From NCBI GenBank assembly GCA_030374805.1, contig JARGSG010000228.1:248001-312000 (forward strand): a stretch of DNA of 64,000 nucleotides, read 5' to 3'. Within the stretch, counting starts at the first letter, position 1; each line of letters opens with the position of its first letter. The translations under genes were made by a program, and so were the position numbers. Under the pieces are notes generated by a model. That model was not told the DNA's origin. It saw nothing but the letters and a program-made list of their open reading frames with translations, and ran no database searches. The stretch is from Gracilaria gracilis. Lineage: Eukaryota; Rhodophyta; Florideophyceae; Gracilariales; Gracilariaceae. Shown one piece after another: positions 30,105-42,600 of this stretch.

Positions 30105-31736
30105 TCAACACCATTCCAGGGTTCCTCGGACACATCGCACGCTGAACACTTTCACGGGAACGCCCAGTTGCTCACTCAAAGCCAATGATATGATCCGCGG
30201 ATCCTCCATACCCCCAGAACCCTGCAACAAACAACTGGCTTGCCCGCTCATCACTTTTGTCCAAGCAACCCTCCCTCTTGTTATGCCGGATGATCTCCCA
30301 TCCATAGCCACCAGCAACCAGATGGCATGTGTAACAGAACTTTGGCCAAGCAGCTGAAACTCGCCCTTATCACTGAGCACATTGTGGATTCCGACAGGTC
30401 CCCCTATGTTTAGAAGGATCTGGTCGTATCGTGTCAGTGTCCCGACTTCATTCCCACTGACCCATTCGTCAAACCCGCTCCACGATCCTCGCACGTACTT
30501 GCGGCTCCCATCCAAGTAGATGCCATGAACATGTGGAGAAAGTATGCTCTTCTGCTGCAACCGTAAACCAGTGATGATAACCGTACGTGCCTTTCGTTCC
30601 ATTCCTGCAATTCTCTTTCTCCAGTCCACCCCAACAACCACATGTTGTGCCGAACATTCAACATTCCATCGTGCCATCTCCCGTAGTTCCTTCACATCCT
30701 CTTGCCACCCTGTCTTTAACCCATCGGTTGCACCGTGAAATATGTTTAGTAACAAAAGCCTCATAGTTTCTTCCGGCTCCAGCTTCACTCTAAGGTTGTA
30801 CGACAGCGATCGCCTGACCCCCTGAGACGCCTCTTTTCCTCGCATCTCGCTCGTCACCAACACGCCAAGCGACCACAGCCCCGCCACTTCCTCCACAAAA
30901 GGCCACATGCGTTCGTAGCTCGCCGTCGTCCGCTCACCCTGAACCACCTTGTCGCCCAGGCTGATCACCGGCCACAACACATACGGTAGGATACCCGTAT
31001 GCGCCCATGCGCCCTGGCTCGCATCGCGCAGCCACAAGCACTGGTCCAACCATATGCGACATTGAGTCACCCCACTTTGACGCAAAGCCCGCAACGCGAT
31101 GTGCAGATTCTGCCACTGCTCGTTAGAGAACTTGAAGCGGCCGACAAAAGTCTTGGTCTGCACATACGAAACCGCGAAGCATGGTACGCGTTGCTGTAAG
31201 CAAGACAGGTAGTCTTCGGCAATGGCGCCGCCGTCGGAGTTGCACAATTGAGAGCCAAACTTGTGGAGGTCTTTATCGTCACCGGGGTGCAGCACACGGG
31301 ACAAACCCTTGCACGCTTCTTGTACACCTTCATCTCCCAACTTGAATCGCGCGGAATGTGGGCGAGTAAACACTTGTTCCAAAACCTCAGTGGGAATTAA
31401 CGAAGGACGCTGAGGCGAAGGACGTGGAGGGCCGTAGTCGGCGGCGTTTGGCACACCAGCAACTGCACTCGAGGCTGTATGCGGCGCAGCCGAGGGATTC
31501 GATAATGGGTTGAGAAACTGTTGAAAGTGTGGATACGTACTCAACGAAGAGTTTGGAGAGGACAACTGATTGGGTGCGTTGACGATTTGGTTGTACGACG
31601 AGAATGAATTTGACAGGTCTGCAGACTGATTGCTGAGAACGTTGTTGTAGTCAATACGCGAGACATTCTGTAGAATCGGCTTAACGTGCTCGGTTAGCAT
31701 ATTCTTAAGGAATTCCTTTCGGCTGCCTCGCTCCAT
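30105..31736 (-). CDS. Unrecognised 543-residue protein
   Basis: I do not recognise this family. The first ATG, at 31736, begins MERGSRKEFLKNML. Residues about 35-110 are Ser/Asn/Pro-rich and probably disordered. The remaining 430 residues look globular, with many Trp (RIWLDQCLWLRDA, GAWAHTGILPYVLWPVI, ERMWPFVEEVAGLW, GSWSGFDEWV). The WLDQ stretch followed by a helix recalls the start of HET-like domains, but the rest does not match, so this is only a hint. No signal peptide or membrane segment is obvious. Codon use and the uninterrupted frame argue for a real gene. It closes the gene island before the transposon-rich part. Confidence 0.65.
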   Translation of the reverse strand: MERGSRKEFLKNMLTEHVKPILQNVSRIDYNNVLSNQSADLSNSFSSYNQIVNAPNQLSSPNSSLSTYPHFQQFLNPLSNPSAAPHTASSAVAGVPNAADYGPPRPSPQRPSLIPTEVLEQVFTRPHSARFKLGDEGVQEACKGLSRVLHPGDDKDLHKFGSQLCNSDGGAIAEDYLSCLQQRVPCFAVSYVQTKTFVGRFKFSNEQWQNLHIALRALRQSGVTQCRIWLDQCLWLRDASQGAWAHTGILPYVLWPVISLGDKVVQGERTTASYERMWPFVEEVAGLWSLGVLVTSEMRGKEASQGVRRSLSYNLRVKLEPEETMRLLLLNIFHGATDGLKTGWQEDVKELREMARWNVECSAQHVVVGVDWRKRIAGMERKARTVIITGLRLQQKSILSPHVHGIYLDGSRKYVRGSWSGFDEWVSGNEVGTLTRYDQILLNIGGPVGIHNVLSDKGEFQLLGQSSVTHAIWLLVAMDGRSSGITRGRVAWTKVMSGQASCLLQGSGGMEDPRIISLALSEQLGVPVKVFSVRCVRGTLEWC

Positions 31737-32117
31737 TGCTGGGCGTGGACGTGAGTTGAGAACACGATACACCTCGTCGACAGGGGTTTAAGGTTGTCGG
31801 ATACTACGACTCCAAACGATGGTAAGGCAACCACTTCGTTTACGAATGAGAATCCTGAATGCTCTCGCTGGCTGTACCACTATCAAGAACAATGCCTCTG
31901 TGAGCGGGACTACCGTTGTACAGTAGACCTCCTGCTTTGTTAGGACATAACCGTGCAAAGCAGGAGGTATGTACACTTGCGCACCTGCGCCCTTGTTGTA
32001 GTGAGCCTCCTGACTACGAAGACATTAGATTTAGATGACTAAACATAATGGCAGAATCCGAAAACTCCTATCGTTCCAGATTTCTATCTGCTGCGCAAAT
32101 GGAAGAGCGGCACGTAG
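31737..32117. other. Intergenic boundary region
   Basis: About 380 bp between the last island gene and the first transposon relic. No gene or RNA is evident. It contains the presumed promoter of the 543-residue protein. Confidence 0.3.
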
Positions 32118-32375
32118 GTGATCTTGTTGCCGCCCTCTGGAACTCTGAATAGGGTAAGCGAGACCCTATTTAGAGTTCCAGATGTGGGCAACAGGCAACT
32201 TTTACGTAACAGACCTGCATCAAAATCGGCGCAAAACGTTGAAAGCCTTGGATATCAGTTTTCCTTCGTCGTTAACTCGCCCGATCTGCACCCTATCTGT
32301 GATATCTTTACTGCAATGGAAAGCATGCACTTCCAGCTATTGAATGGTGATATGTACATTCATTCTAAACAATGA
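32118..32375 (+). mobile_element. Tc1/mariner-type transposase relic
   Basis: An 85-codon frame contains NSPDLHPICDIFTAMES, close to the SPDLNPIENVW signature of the DDE_3 domain in Tc1/mariner transposases. Only this C-terminal part remains. A strong hairpin overlaps its start (32137-32181), and the fragment before it is unrelated, so the piece is a relic and not a working gene. Confidence 0.5.
32137..32181. repeat. Hairpin with 19-bp arms
   Basis: The arm starting CTGGAACTCT (32137) pairs with the arm ending AGAGTTCCAG (32181), with one mismatch and a 7-nt loop. It may be a back-to-back terminal repeat of a small transposon. Confidence 0.7.
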
Positions 32376-32904
32376 AATAACGTTTCCTTCGTCTTCATTT
32401 TAACTCACCTTCTCAAACGCCCTCACCAACGCATAAAACTCAAATTCGACACTGTCATACGTATTGTAAAAAAACGCAGTCCATGTTGCAGTCTACAGTT
32501 TGCAACCATCAACGGTCCCAAACGATCTTCCCGTTTGTCACTACAGCTTCTTCATCTTCTACCACTACAGTAGAAGCCCCTTCATGTAACTCGATCATGG
32601 CTTGTACTGCATTTTTCGCGAGCTTCAACAAAGTATGCAAAACGAATGTCGACTGGGTCGATGCCGTGTTTATTCGAGTCCCCCAGTTCCTGAACGGGCG
32701 TATAAGTACGACTTCCAGTCGTGGTCTTTGCGCCCTTTAGCACAGAGTTACAATTTCTGTGATCACTTGCACTCTTCTTTGTTAGTCACAGCCAGCCCTG
32801 TGCTTCTTTTTGAACCATTTGTACTCTTTTGTGTCGTAACCGATCACTCTACGCCCTTTTTCATAGTGCCCTGTTGCTCCATTGCGCACTCAAACATCTG
32901 ATAA
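32376..32904. other. Non-coding repeat flank
   Basis: Short frames only. By position it may include the distal end of the neighbouring Ty3/gypsy copy, but I could not find a matching LTR inside the window. Confidence 0.25.
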
Positions 32905-35395
32905 CTACATCAGTGTAGATGGGGTAGCAAGTTCTTCTGAACAAGGTATTCGTGCAAGGCGGCAGTAAAAGTTCCATCTGCGTCAATGAAATTACGAGTC
33001 GGCTGCCATTCGGCGTCGTGAGTGCGTGAGTTATCCATGAGCGTGGGCCATTGATATCCACGTCCGCGTCTACGATGCGCAAGAATTCGGGAAACATTAA
33101 ATAAAGGAGTGGAAGAATTGCGGTCAACAGGAACAGAAGCAGACCGGCTCTTCTGTGCCAGCGACGAAGACTGTGAACGATTCGGATTAGTAAAAAAAAC
33201 ATGAACGACAGGATAAGTCCGAATATGTCTTGGAAATTCTAGACGAACTGCATTCTTTCCCATGAGTTCTAAAGTAGAAAACGGACCAAACCGTCTAGCG
33301 GAAAGCTTAGAAGACGCCTGCACCTTGCTGTACAAATCTTTGAAGAGCTTCCGCGATACCCATACTTCATCTCCGACCTTATAATCTGGCACCTTATAGT
33401 GCACGCTTGCCTCTGCCGTCTGGCGTGCCTTACCCAATCGGTGCGCATACTAGGCATCGAACATTACCAATGAAAGTCGATCGCCAAAGTCCTTCAAGCC
33501 CTCTAACTGCGACGGAGCTTTAAACAAAATATCCATAGGGGCCCTAGGCTGCCAGCCGAGATCAATTTGAAACGGAGAGAGACCCAAATCTTCTGAAACA
33601 GCGGAGTTATAAGCAAACTTCGCGCTCGGTAGAAGCCTATCCCAATCCTTTTGCTCAAAAGAGCAAAAGCACCGAATATAGTTCTCCACCATGCGGTTCA
33701 TAACTTCAGAAGCCCCGTCAGTCTGCGGGTGGCGCGACGATGCCATACGGAGCTGTATACCACACAAAGACATTAATGATTGCCAAAACTGGGCAATAAA
33801 GCGGGGATCACGATCAGAAATGATAGAATCAGGTAGGCCATGATGCGGAAATATAGTCACGAAGAAAAGGCGAGCGATATCATCGGCTTTGTCAGTCTCC
33901 TTGCAGGCCGCGAAACGTACACGGCGCGATAGGCGATCCACCCAGGTTGATATTGCATCGTAGCCCTGCGCAGTGCGAGGCAGCTTGACAATAAAACCAG
34001 TAGCGACCATGCCCCATCGTCGCGTCGGGACCGGAAGTGCCTGCGAGTCGTTCAGCGTTTGCCCATGGAAATCTTTCTGCTGCTGGCAGGTACTGCAGCC
34101 CGAACAATAGCGCTCGACATCACGACTTTTATGCTTCCAATGGTAGTCGGAAAGTCGGGCGAGAGTTTTAGCGAACGCAAAATGCCCCCCGGCCGGGTTG
34201 TCGTGCACAAGTTCTAGGACTGCACGCCGGGCCTTGGAAGGGTGGCATAGCTTGTTACCATACAAGAGCCGCCATTTTTCCAGGCGGAAAGAAGGCAGGA
34301 GAGTTTCAATGCGCTTACGTTGCTTCGCGTTCTCGGGCCATTCATTGTGCAATGCGGCAAATATTGGCCCGAACTGCTGATCGGCGGCATAGTCTGAGAT
34401 GTCCTTCTGGAGAGCGGAAAACGATCTCGAAGTAGGCTCAACATGTGACAATTCCATACGCTGGAGAATGCGGGACAAAGAATCACCAAGCACGTGAAGT
34501 CGACCCTTCTGAAGCGTAACAGCGCTGATGGTGAAGAACGCCAACGTGTCCAACCAGCGCGCCTCCCGCCTGTTAAGGTTCTTCTTAGTCAAAAAGTTTT
34601 GTATCACTTGATTGTCAGTAATTACATCAAAAGTAGAACCTTTTAGGTAACAACGGAAACGCGTCAAAGCGAAAACAAGACCAAGAAGCTCACGTTCGTT
34701 AGCGGTGTAATTCTGTTCCGCCGAAGTCAGTCGGCGTGACATATAGGCGATCGCGAGCTCTTCGTTCGAATCATCTAGTTGAGTAAGAGTAGCGCCAACC
34801 GCTGTTTGTGATGCATCAATGTGAACACGAAACGGGCGTTCCCAGTCCGGGGGAACGAGTACAGGGGCCTGAACGAGGGCCGACTTCAAATCCGTGAACG
34901 CTTTAGATGCAGCGCAGTCCCAAGCACGGATGCCAGAACCCTTTCTTGTCAAGCAAGTTAGAGGCGCTGTCCTGGTGGAGAAATGAGGGATGAATCGTCT
35001 GAAAAACTGCACCAGACCCAAAAAGCTGCGAAGTTCCGTTAGAGTCTGCGGAGTAGGCCAATTCTGGATGACCTCGGTCTTCGCAGGGTGCACACGAAGG
35101 CCGTCCCGGCCGACAATGAGGCCAAGAAATTCGGTCTCTGGTTTCATAAACTCACACTTCTTCGGGGAAGCATATAGCTGATGCTCTCGGAGACGTTGCA
35201 GAACAGACCGAACATGTGTAAGATGCTCCTCGCGTGTCCGACTGTATATCAAGATATCATCAATATAAACCACAAGAAAGCGATCTATAAAGTCATGCAA
35301 GGCCCGGTTCATGAGGCCCTGAAACGTAGCGGGAGAGTTGTGGAGGCCCATGGGCATAACTAGGTACTCAAACTGGCCGTACTTAGTGTTAAACC
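32905..35395 (-). mobile_element. Ty3/gypsy retrotransposon fragment, chromodomain-bearing
   Basis: In sense order (right to left) the fragment holds the second half of a reverse transcriptase, RNase H, an integrase with an HHCC-type zinc region and DDE core, and a C-terminal chromodomain-like segment. The gag, protease and first half of the reverse transcriptase are absent: retroviral-type similarity stops abruptly near 35.39 kb, where pogo-like transposon sequence begins. No LTR was found. It is a broken, partial copy with about one or two breaks in what remains. Age cannot be dated without LTRs; the good preservation suggests it is not ancient. Confidence 0.85.
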
Positions 35396-36400
35396 CGCTG
35401 CACTTTCAAACCATCTTGATTCATTGCTTTTGATTCTTAGAGCTTTCAATACACTATCCGTTGTTAAGTGGCGTCCATACTCTGTTGAAAGCTTCACTGT
35501 GATTACCTTATCTACCTTAGTCTCTTCTACAAGTGCACGAGAATTTGCCACAAACTTGTCAACTAACGTAATGAATGAAATCTCATCCTTTTCACTTCTT
35601 TCCACGAAAACGGAGTCGTCAATTACTTCTGCAGACGAATAGCCTTTCTCGTGCACCCAATTGCCTGTCATGCGGAAACCGCTACGGATTTTTGAGTATA
35701 TTGGAGCTTTAGAAAGCGCTGTCTTAATCACGGTAGCAACGTCAAATACATCAATGACAGATGTGCACCTCGAAACGCGATGTACCTCCCGTTGCACATA
35801 GGACTTGTAAGACCGAAAGACACCAACCTCAAATGGCTGAAGTATGTGGCTGGTGTGAGAAGGAAACGACACAACAATAATACGATTTTGTTTCAAATGA
35901 TTGAAAGTCCGGTATTCCAAGTGGCCGGCATATCCGTCGAGAAGGATGAGAAGATAGAGACCCCACTGCCAAGAGCCTCAGTCTCCTGTACAAATTGCTG
36001 CGACCAGTCGTGAAATAAAGCACCATCGACACCTGGTATATGACGTTGATACAAGTACAAAGGAGGAAGGAAGTCATGCAATGTCTGTAGTCATCCTTCG
36101 GCAAAGCGGTAGTGAGCTCGTTTTCCCCAGAAGACGATGACTGGTTTCCAGGGTTTTCCATCGGCGGACACCACTAGAATAACGGCAACGCGATCATTCG
36201 CTCCTTTCACCTTCATATTCTTCTGAATGAGAACTCATTTTTTGCTTCCAATGCCCTTTCGAAGACTTCGCCTTAGAATTTTGTTAATGGAAGAACCGGT
36301 TTCATCAAGGTTCAAGATTCTGCGAGGATCAACAATATGAAAGCGATCAAACAAGCTCTCTAGAAGCGCGAAGTGTCTCGCAATCTTATCGGTTGTAATG
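35396..36400 (-). mobile_element. pogo-like DNA transposon, DDE transposase part
   Basis: The sense strand reads ILNLDETGSSINK (first catalytic Asp), LLDGYAGHLEYRTF (second Asp, as in LLDGHSSH of the family) and VVSFPSHTSHILQPFEVGVF, the classic end of a pogo/Tigger DDE_1 domain. The frame is broken by stops and small shifts in the middle (for example near 36238 and 36080), so the gene is dead. It abuts the Ty3/gypsy fragment at about 35.395 kb. Confidence 0.75.
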
Positions 36401-37650
36401 TAAGTGCGCTCCTGCTGTAGAGCAACGCCTTTGGCGGGAAAAGCGGAAGCTCACGAAGACGTTCGAAATCTTCCCCTCTACAGGGCAGCACAGCAAACGG
36501 AGCACTCCGGGAATGACACAGCTACGTCGGGTGTAAATCCGAGGTCAAACCACCACGACAAGCGTCGGGGCGTGAGGCTGTTTAGTAGTCGGTAGAGAAC
36601 CACGTGTTCACACGGTCACAAAATGAGTTCTCGAAAGAGAGTAGCACGGCAACGACAAGGTGTCGGAAACGGGCCACTGCAAACACGGCAAAAAGTCAAA
36701 CCCAAAAAGGGGAGAAAGCGAACTGAAGTACACTCATGCGAGTGAGTATCAACAATGCCCAAGAAATAGGGATACTATGCGCAGCACCCAAGCGGGGACA
36801 AAGAAACATGCAGCGACGATAACAACGGGGCACAAGACAGGCGTGTAGCACCCGTAGCGGTGGCAGAACGACCCTATGGGAAACTAGACGATGGAGAATC
36901 GGCTGTTAGGGGGTGCTTGAGGTTTACCACGGTCAGCTCTGCCCAGCAAGAGGTGCTTAAGTGCATCTCCGGGGACAGCAGCCACGTGTCGAAAAATAAT
37001 AAACAATCTACCTACAAAGGGGGTCCCTGAGGGCTGGCACAACACAGTGCATGAGCCCTACACGTGGACACCCTGAGGGACACCTTGTGCACACTAAACT
37101 ACTATTATGCTACTATGCATACCCAATATGGGCTGACTCTATTGCACTACACGAACCACCAGAGTGGGGAAAAGAGAGAGATAATAAATCAAACCCAGTA
37201 CAGGGGCGAGTATACGACAATAGGTCGGAACGAGACACACAAATAGTGCTTATAATCTGAGCGCCACAAGGGTGGGTAACTATACGTGAACAACACGGCT
37301 TTCACTGCACTTGGAGGTAAAAAATCCGCGAAAGCGTGATAGTTAGAGCCAGGAAGCCCTTGCTTGGCAAAGGGCAATTTACTTGGGGGAGCGATGCTCA
37401 ACCCTCTAAATACTGAGCTTGGCGCACCACTGACAGTGGGTGCGTCGGGCAAAATAATCTGTAAAATATCTAAGTAAATACAGCAATGCTGGGGGCACTG
37501 CCTCCGGCATATCCGTGCTACACGTGTGCTACTAACACCCGCTAAGCGGCGCCTCGAGCCGTGCAATCCAAGTGTACATGTGTGGAAATTATCTCAGCGA
37601 GGCGACACGCTAATAGCGGTGTAGCTCATATATATCTACTAACGCATGAT
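36401..37650. mobile_element. Non-coding insert separating the two halves of the pogo-like transposon
   Basis: About 1.2 kb without coding potential lies between the DDE part and the DNA-binding part of the same transposase. The simplest reading is an inserted non-autonomous element or a rearrangement. I could not identify its ends or family. Confidence 0.3.
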
Positions 37651-38150
37651 GCGAAAATTAACTAAGTACCTCAAATCGCCTCCAAGGAGTGCTGTCCTTC
37701 ACCTGCTCAACCATTCTCACGAGCTTGAACTTTAAATTGTGCCTCAGAATGAAGCGGTTCAACCAGCCAATGGACGGACGATTGTCTTCGAAACCAATAC
37801 GTATCTGGTCTGCAGCGGGCAACGAAGACACATAGGTCTGCACAAGGTCACAAAGCCCTATTTTTGTAATTGGAGTGTTATTTGCGACGAAGTAGTCAAC
37901 AGACCTAACCAGAGCGACTTCTTCCTTCTGAAGCAGTGCTGTCGGGCGTCCCTTGTCGCGGAAGGGCACACTTATGTCCATGAAATGTGTTGGTTGGGAC
38001 TCTGGGTACGTGTGTGTCCATGCGTTGTACCATCGGCGAAGGCGGCCAACTGGAATATTGTACTTGGCTTCGAGATCGTTGTAGCATGTATTGTCCTGAA
38101 ACCTGTCAAATACTACGCGACAAATGACATCTTGATACTGTGAAACTGTG
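37651..38150 (-). mobile_element. pogo-like DNA transposon, DNA-binding N-terminus
   Basis: The sense strand carries an HTH_psq-like segment (CYNDLEAKYNIPVGRLRRWY) and then a CENP-B/Tc5-type HTH region with RPTALLQKEEVALV and RPSIGWLNRFILRHNLKFK, ending near 37.66 kb. Orientation and order fit the DDE part further left. Together they are one broken pogo-like element. Confidence 0.7.
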
Positions 38151-39385
38151 AATCTTTGAATGAGTCGGTCATAGTCCCGAAATTGTTATGGTGCTGAATG
38201 GAACCACTAATAAACGGCGGTCTTGTGCTGTTTACTCCATGGTGGTGCACGCTGTGTCAACGTTTTTCGTTTTATACTCCTGATCTCTGATGATTTAGGT
38301 TGGCGTGTTCGTTGGGAAACTATAGAAGTATTTTAGCGTTGTAGCAAAGAACAAAAGGCTGGCAATGAATTCGTGATTTGGTGTGAATCGTTTGAGGTCT
38401 TCATGTCGCGAAACTTTTTGAGAAGTCGCGTGGGTTGTCTCGGGGCACTACCGTCGCCTGCAAATTAGCGGTTTTCATATTGCGTCTTTTACGGAAGTTA
38501 AAGAGTGTCTGGCCGTTCGCGCACGCGACTCGGTCGGTTGGCATACGACGCTTTTACATTCTTTGTTCACGTGAGAGAAATGTTTCATCATTGACATATA
38601 AGATACTGATAGAGTGGTTGGTGCTACTGGTCAGATGCGGACATAAGAAAGCTGTCCTTTTCTGTTCTTGGTCGTTCGGCCGTTTCGAGTTGTAAGAAAG
38701 ATATCATGTCAAAATCTCGCGGGAAGGGGAAGGGTGTCTCGTTTTGTTTGTTCTCTTAAATTTGCCTCAATTGAATTTGCCAGCGATGGTGCCCGGCGAA
38801 GGCCAATAGAGGTTTGCTTCAGAACACGAGGTTTGGGGAGTTTTCGGTCATAACTTCTGAGTAGAAGGGATGTAAGGTATTCGAGTCCGTGCCAGGAAGG
38901 AAAGATTGTCGAAGAAGTGGCTGCTGCATGGTAGACTATGAAACGCCGAATTAAAATCGTAAGTCGAATTTGATTAAGGTCTGTTAAGTAGCAGGCATGT
39001 TTACTCGCAAAAAGAATTCAAGATAAAGACCACCACGCACCGTAACCTTTTTCCACCCCGCTAGCCACACCAAACCAAAACAACCTCCTCATGTCATCTA
39101 CGTCCATAGATTTAAAAAACGTTGTTTTTCTTGACAACGCAGTTATCGTTCATCTTTTGTACTATTTCCACCACAAAGGTAAGCAGAAACACTCTCACAG
39201 GACCAAATTAAAGTACACAACCAAAAAAAAGTTTTAAGCACCAAAATGGGTTTATCCGAGAATTTGGACTGCAGCTAACTTTCCATTAGCCCACCAAATC
39301 AGACAACGCCACGGAGGCGGCAATAACTTTCACGTTAGTGAAAGTGTACCGGGTTACCAGGACCCGGTTCACATTTCTACGTGCA
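38151..39385. other. Non-coding, AT-richer spacer
   Basis: About 1.2 kb with only short accidental frames (for example 38435-38695). A small hairpin CCGGGTTACCAGGACCCGG lies near 39348-39366, just outside the next LTR element. I see nothing else. Confidence 0.3.
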
Positions 39386-39390
39386 CCATC

Positions 39391-39614
39391 TGTGCCAATT
39401 TACGCTCAGGCAAGAGAAACCGGCACCAGAAGTTGAGGGGATGTCTCTTCCTCCTCTCTCGACGATCGTTTGTCGTCTTCATGCCTTTTACTAGAGCTGT
39501 CCGCTCATCAAAACACTGTTCAATTGAACTTCTCAATTAAACTAACATTGTTAGCCACGGCGCATTGTCAGTCTTAGCGCTCGAACTTCTACCGTCTAGA
39601 TCTCAAGTTCTATA
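39391..39614 (-). repeat. 3' LTR of the Ty3/gypsy element
   Basis: A direct repeat of 44002-44225, 224 bp, beginning TGTGCCAATT and ending TTCTATA on the plus strand. Because the element reads on the minus strand this is the downstream LTR. Confidence 0.92.
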
Positions 39615-42600
39615 ACGCTGAATGAGTCATATTACGTATCAAAATCAGTTATCGGTAATGTGAATCATTCTAAAGCGCAAAGACGCAGGGCCCGCTTAGT
39701 CAACTCTCTCTTCCCTGCAGAATGTAGAAAATCTTGCCCTACACCAGGAACATGTTCAAACAATTGGCGGAGGGGTTCCCATGTACAATCAATATCGTCA
39801 GGCCATCCGTCCCATTGAACGAACAATTCGATTCCATCTAACCAATCACGAATATCCAGTAGGCTCTCAACTCTTTCAATGATCGCCTCATTATGCTTGA
39901 TAGCTTTCAGTAGTTCATCTTCAACATATTGACTGTCCAGATCCGTTCTATATGGTAGTAAGCGACGCACATGAACAAATTCTTTCTTCTTCGTGAGAAT
40001 GTTCTCCACTACAAAAACCCATTCAGATTTAACTTCTATAATCCGACGAGGTCCCTTCCACTTGAATCGTAATTTGTGCCCACCGTATACAGCTTGTCTC
40101 ACAAGGACGAAAGATCCCACATCCAAGTCTGGAAAATGCACACGCGTCCTCATATTATGTTCCTGAACCTTTCGATTTCGGCTCCTCGAAACTTCTGGGG
40201 ACACCTTTTCATGCATTTCTTCCACTGCTGTTTGCAAGCAATCTATTTCTACCATCTGTCGTGCTCTGACTTCTGTAGCATTCGCTGCTTTTGGATAGTT
40301 TTTCGTTACTCATGCGGAAAGCAACGAACGCTTCGGCATATGACCAGTGAATACCTCGAGCAAAGCTCTGTAGACATTAGGCATATTCTTATCTCTCAAT
40401 CCCAAAAGTTTCAAAGGAGCGTGGTTTAAGACACTCTGCACCACCTCCACAACCTTTGGCCATTCTACTGGTTTCAGTCGCCACTCGGCTAACAAAGCCT
40501 TACATGCTCGAAGCACTTCAAGACAAATTCTTTCGACTGAACCATTCGCCCACGGACAGTACGCTGTGGTGAAGTGATGAGCAAAATGAAACTCCTCTGC
40601 GAGATTTTTCATTAGCGAGTTTCGAAAATGAGCACCCTGATCGGTTACCATGTGGTCCCATCCACTGACGTTTGCGGTCCAAGATGACAGTGCTTCGGCT
40701 GCTGTGATACTGTCTCCTGCCACACCAGACCAGAGCCAAACAAAACCAGAAATGTCATCCCTAATGAGTAAGATATATCTAAAACTAGAATTACTTCGCC
40801 CCATGTACAATAAATCAACATGGATCACTTTATTTGGACTTGTAGCGTGCAGAGCATGCCCAAAAGATCTAGAAAGGATAGATCCAGCTCTAGATAAGAT
40901 GCAGTACAGAAAATCCTTCACAAAGGCCTGCACATCTTCCTTTAAGGACCTCCAATAAAATGCTTCCCTTATCACACTCTCAGCTCCAGATGCTCCATGG
41001 TGACCACAGCTACCAAAGTAAGATACAAACATTATCTTCAAATTTAGCTCAACATCTTCATCTGGTATCCATATCATGTTTTTGAACCTCAAGGCTCCAT
41101 CTCCGTCTGATGTTAGTGCCTCCTCTCTTGTTGAAGTCTGCTGTACCACACGTATCTCTCCTAACGTTGGCCAGACAAAAGAGTCAGCGGGGGGTATTAT
41201 CTGTGTTGCCTTCAGCAGAAGACTGGAAATCGATCTTGCAGCTGGCTTTGATCTGTAACATTTGATGTAGCGTGTAAGCATATCAGCAAACACATACTTG
41301 AATCCCTCAATATGCTCCAGAAAGTATTCAAACCTGGCTAGGAACAAAGCCCATCTTTGGACTTTTGAGATGATATGTCTCCCCAGGGAAGGCATGAATG
41401 CCATCGGACAAAACACAAACAGGAGATTATGATGATCTGTGAACACAATAGTGTCCGTTCGGCCTAAAAGCAGGTAATCCATCTTCTTGAAAACCTGAAA
41501 GAATGCGTAACCTTCTTTCTCATACGTTGCCCATCCTGACTGTGTCTCAGTGAACGCACCACCCAGAAACCCAAGAGGCTCATGCTCCTGCATTTCGATG
41601 GGACGATTTAACTGTTCTTCTTTTATCTGGGTCACTACTCCTGACCAGTAGCGCCCAGAAGCATCGGTAAACACGCAAATGACATAACTCTCTTTCTCAA
41701 ACGAGAGTCTAACGCTTTCATGTAGGCTTTCTTGAACATCCATGAACAAAGCATCGTGAAATGCTCCCCAAGAAAGGCTACGTAGTGGAACTCTTTTCAA
41801 CAATGCCTTCTTGCGCTTTCCGACCTTCTTATAAGCCTCTTCCAACAGTTGGGTGAGCAGTGAACGAACTCGTAGAGCTCCAATACTCTCCCTGACGAGA
41901 ACAAACCGTTAGGAGTGACAAAAGAGCACTTTGCATATGAATCCTCAGGCAACGGAAGCCACCAATAACTAGAAACCAGGTCAATAGCTGCAAACACTGT
42001 ACTACCAGCGAAGTTCTGCATTTCTGCTTCGAGATTTGGCATTGGCCACGCTTGCTTCTTGGTGGCTGCGTTAAGTGGTCTGAGGTCTATCGTCAGGCGA
42101 AACCTCACCTTTGGAACGACTAGTGGGACACACTGCCACTCTGCCTTGGGATTTAAGAATACAAACCCCATGTCAGCAAGCTGCCGAGTGAACATGTCCA
42201 TATAATTTCGATGTGGAGTTGCATAACACCTAACCTTGACCTTTACAGGTTCATGCCCTTCGATAATTTCGACCCTGAATGGCTCGCTCTTGGCTGGTGG
42301 GATTTTTCCCTGCCTAAGCCGAAAAACCTGGCGGTACTTCTTAAACAAGTTTTGCAGTTGGACACAGCCTGCGGACGTCATTCCATTTGCTCTGGCGTCT
42401 TCAAATTGTTTCTTCAGAGCTGCTTCAAGCTCGTCTGGGTCATCTTCTCCGAGATCAATATAGACGTCTTCGTCTGACAACTGATCATCATCCGCATCTC
42501 CTGTACTGTGAAATACTGAGTAATTACTCGACAACATGGATGCAATCTTGGAGATATCGCCAGCAACGGAGCTCTCCGTCACTGTGCCCAAGTCGATGTC

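Noticed and set aside
36404-37260. Short plus-strand frames between the pogo halves
   Set aside because: Each is 60-70 codons, low-complexity and overlapping; none matches a transposase or other family.
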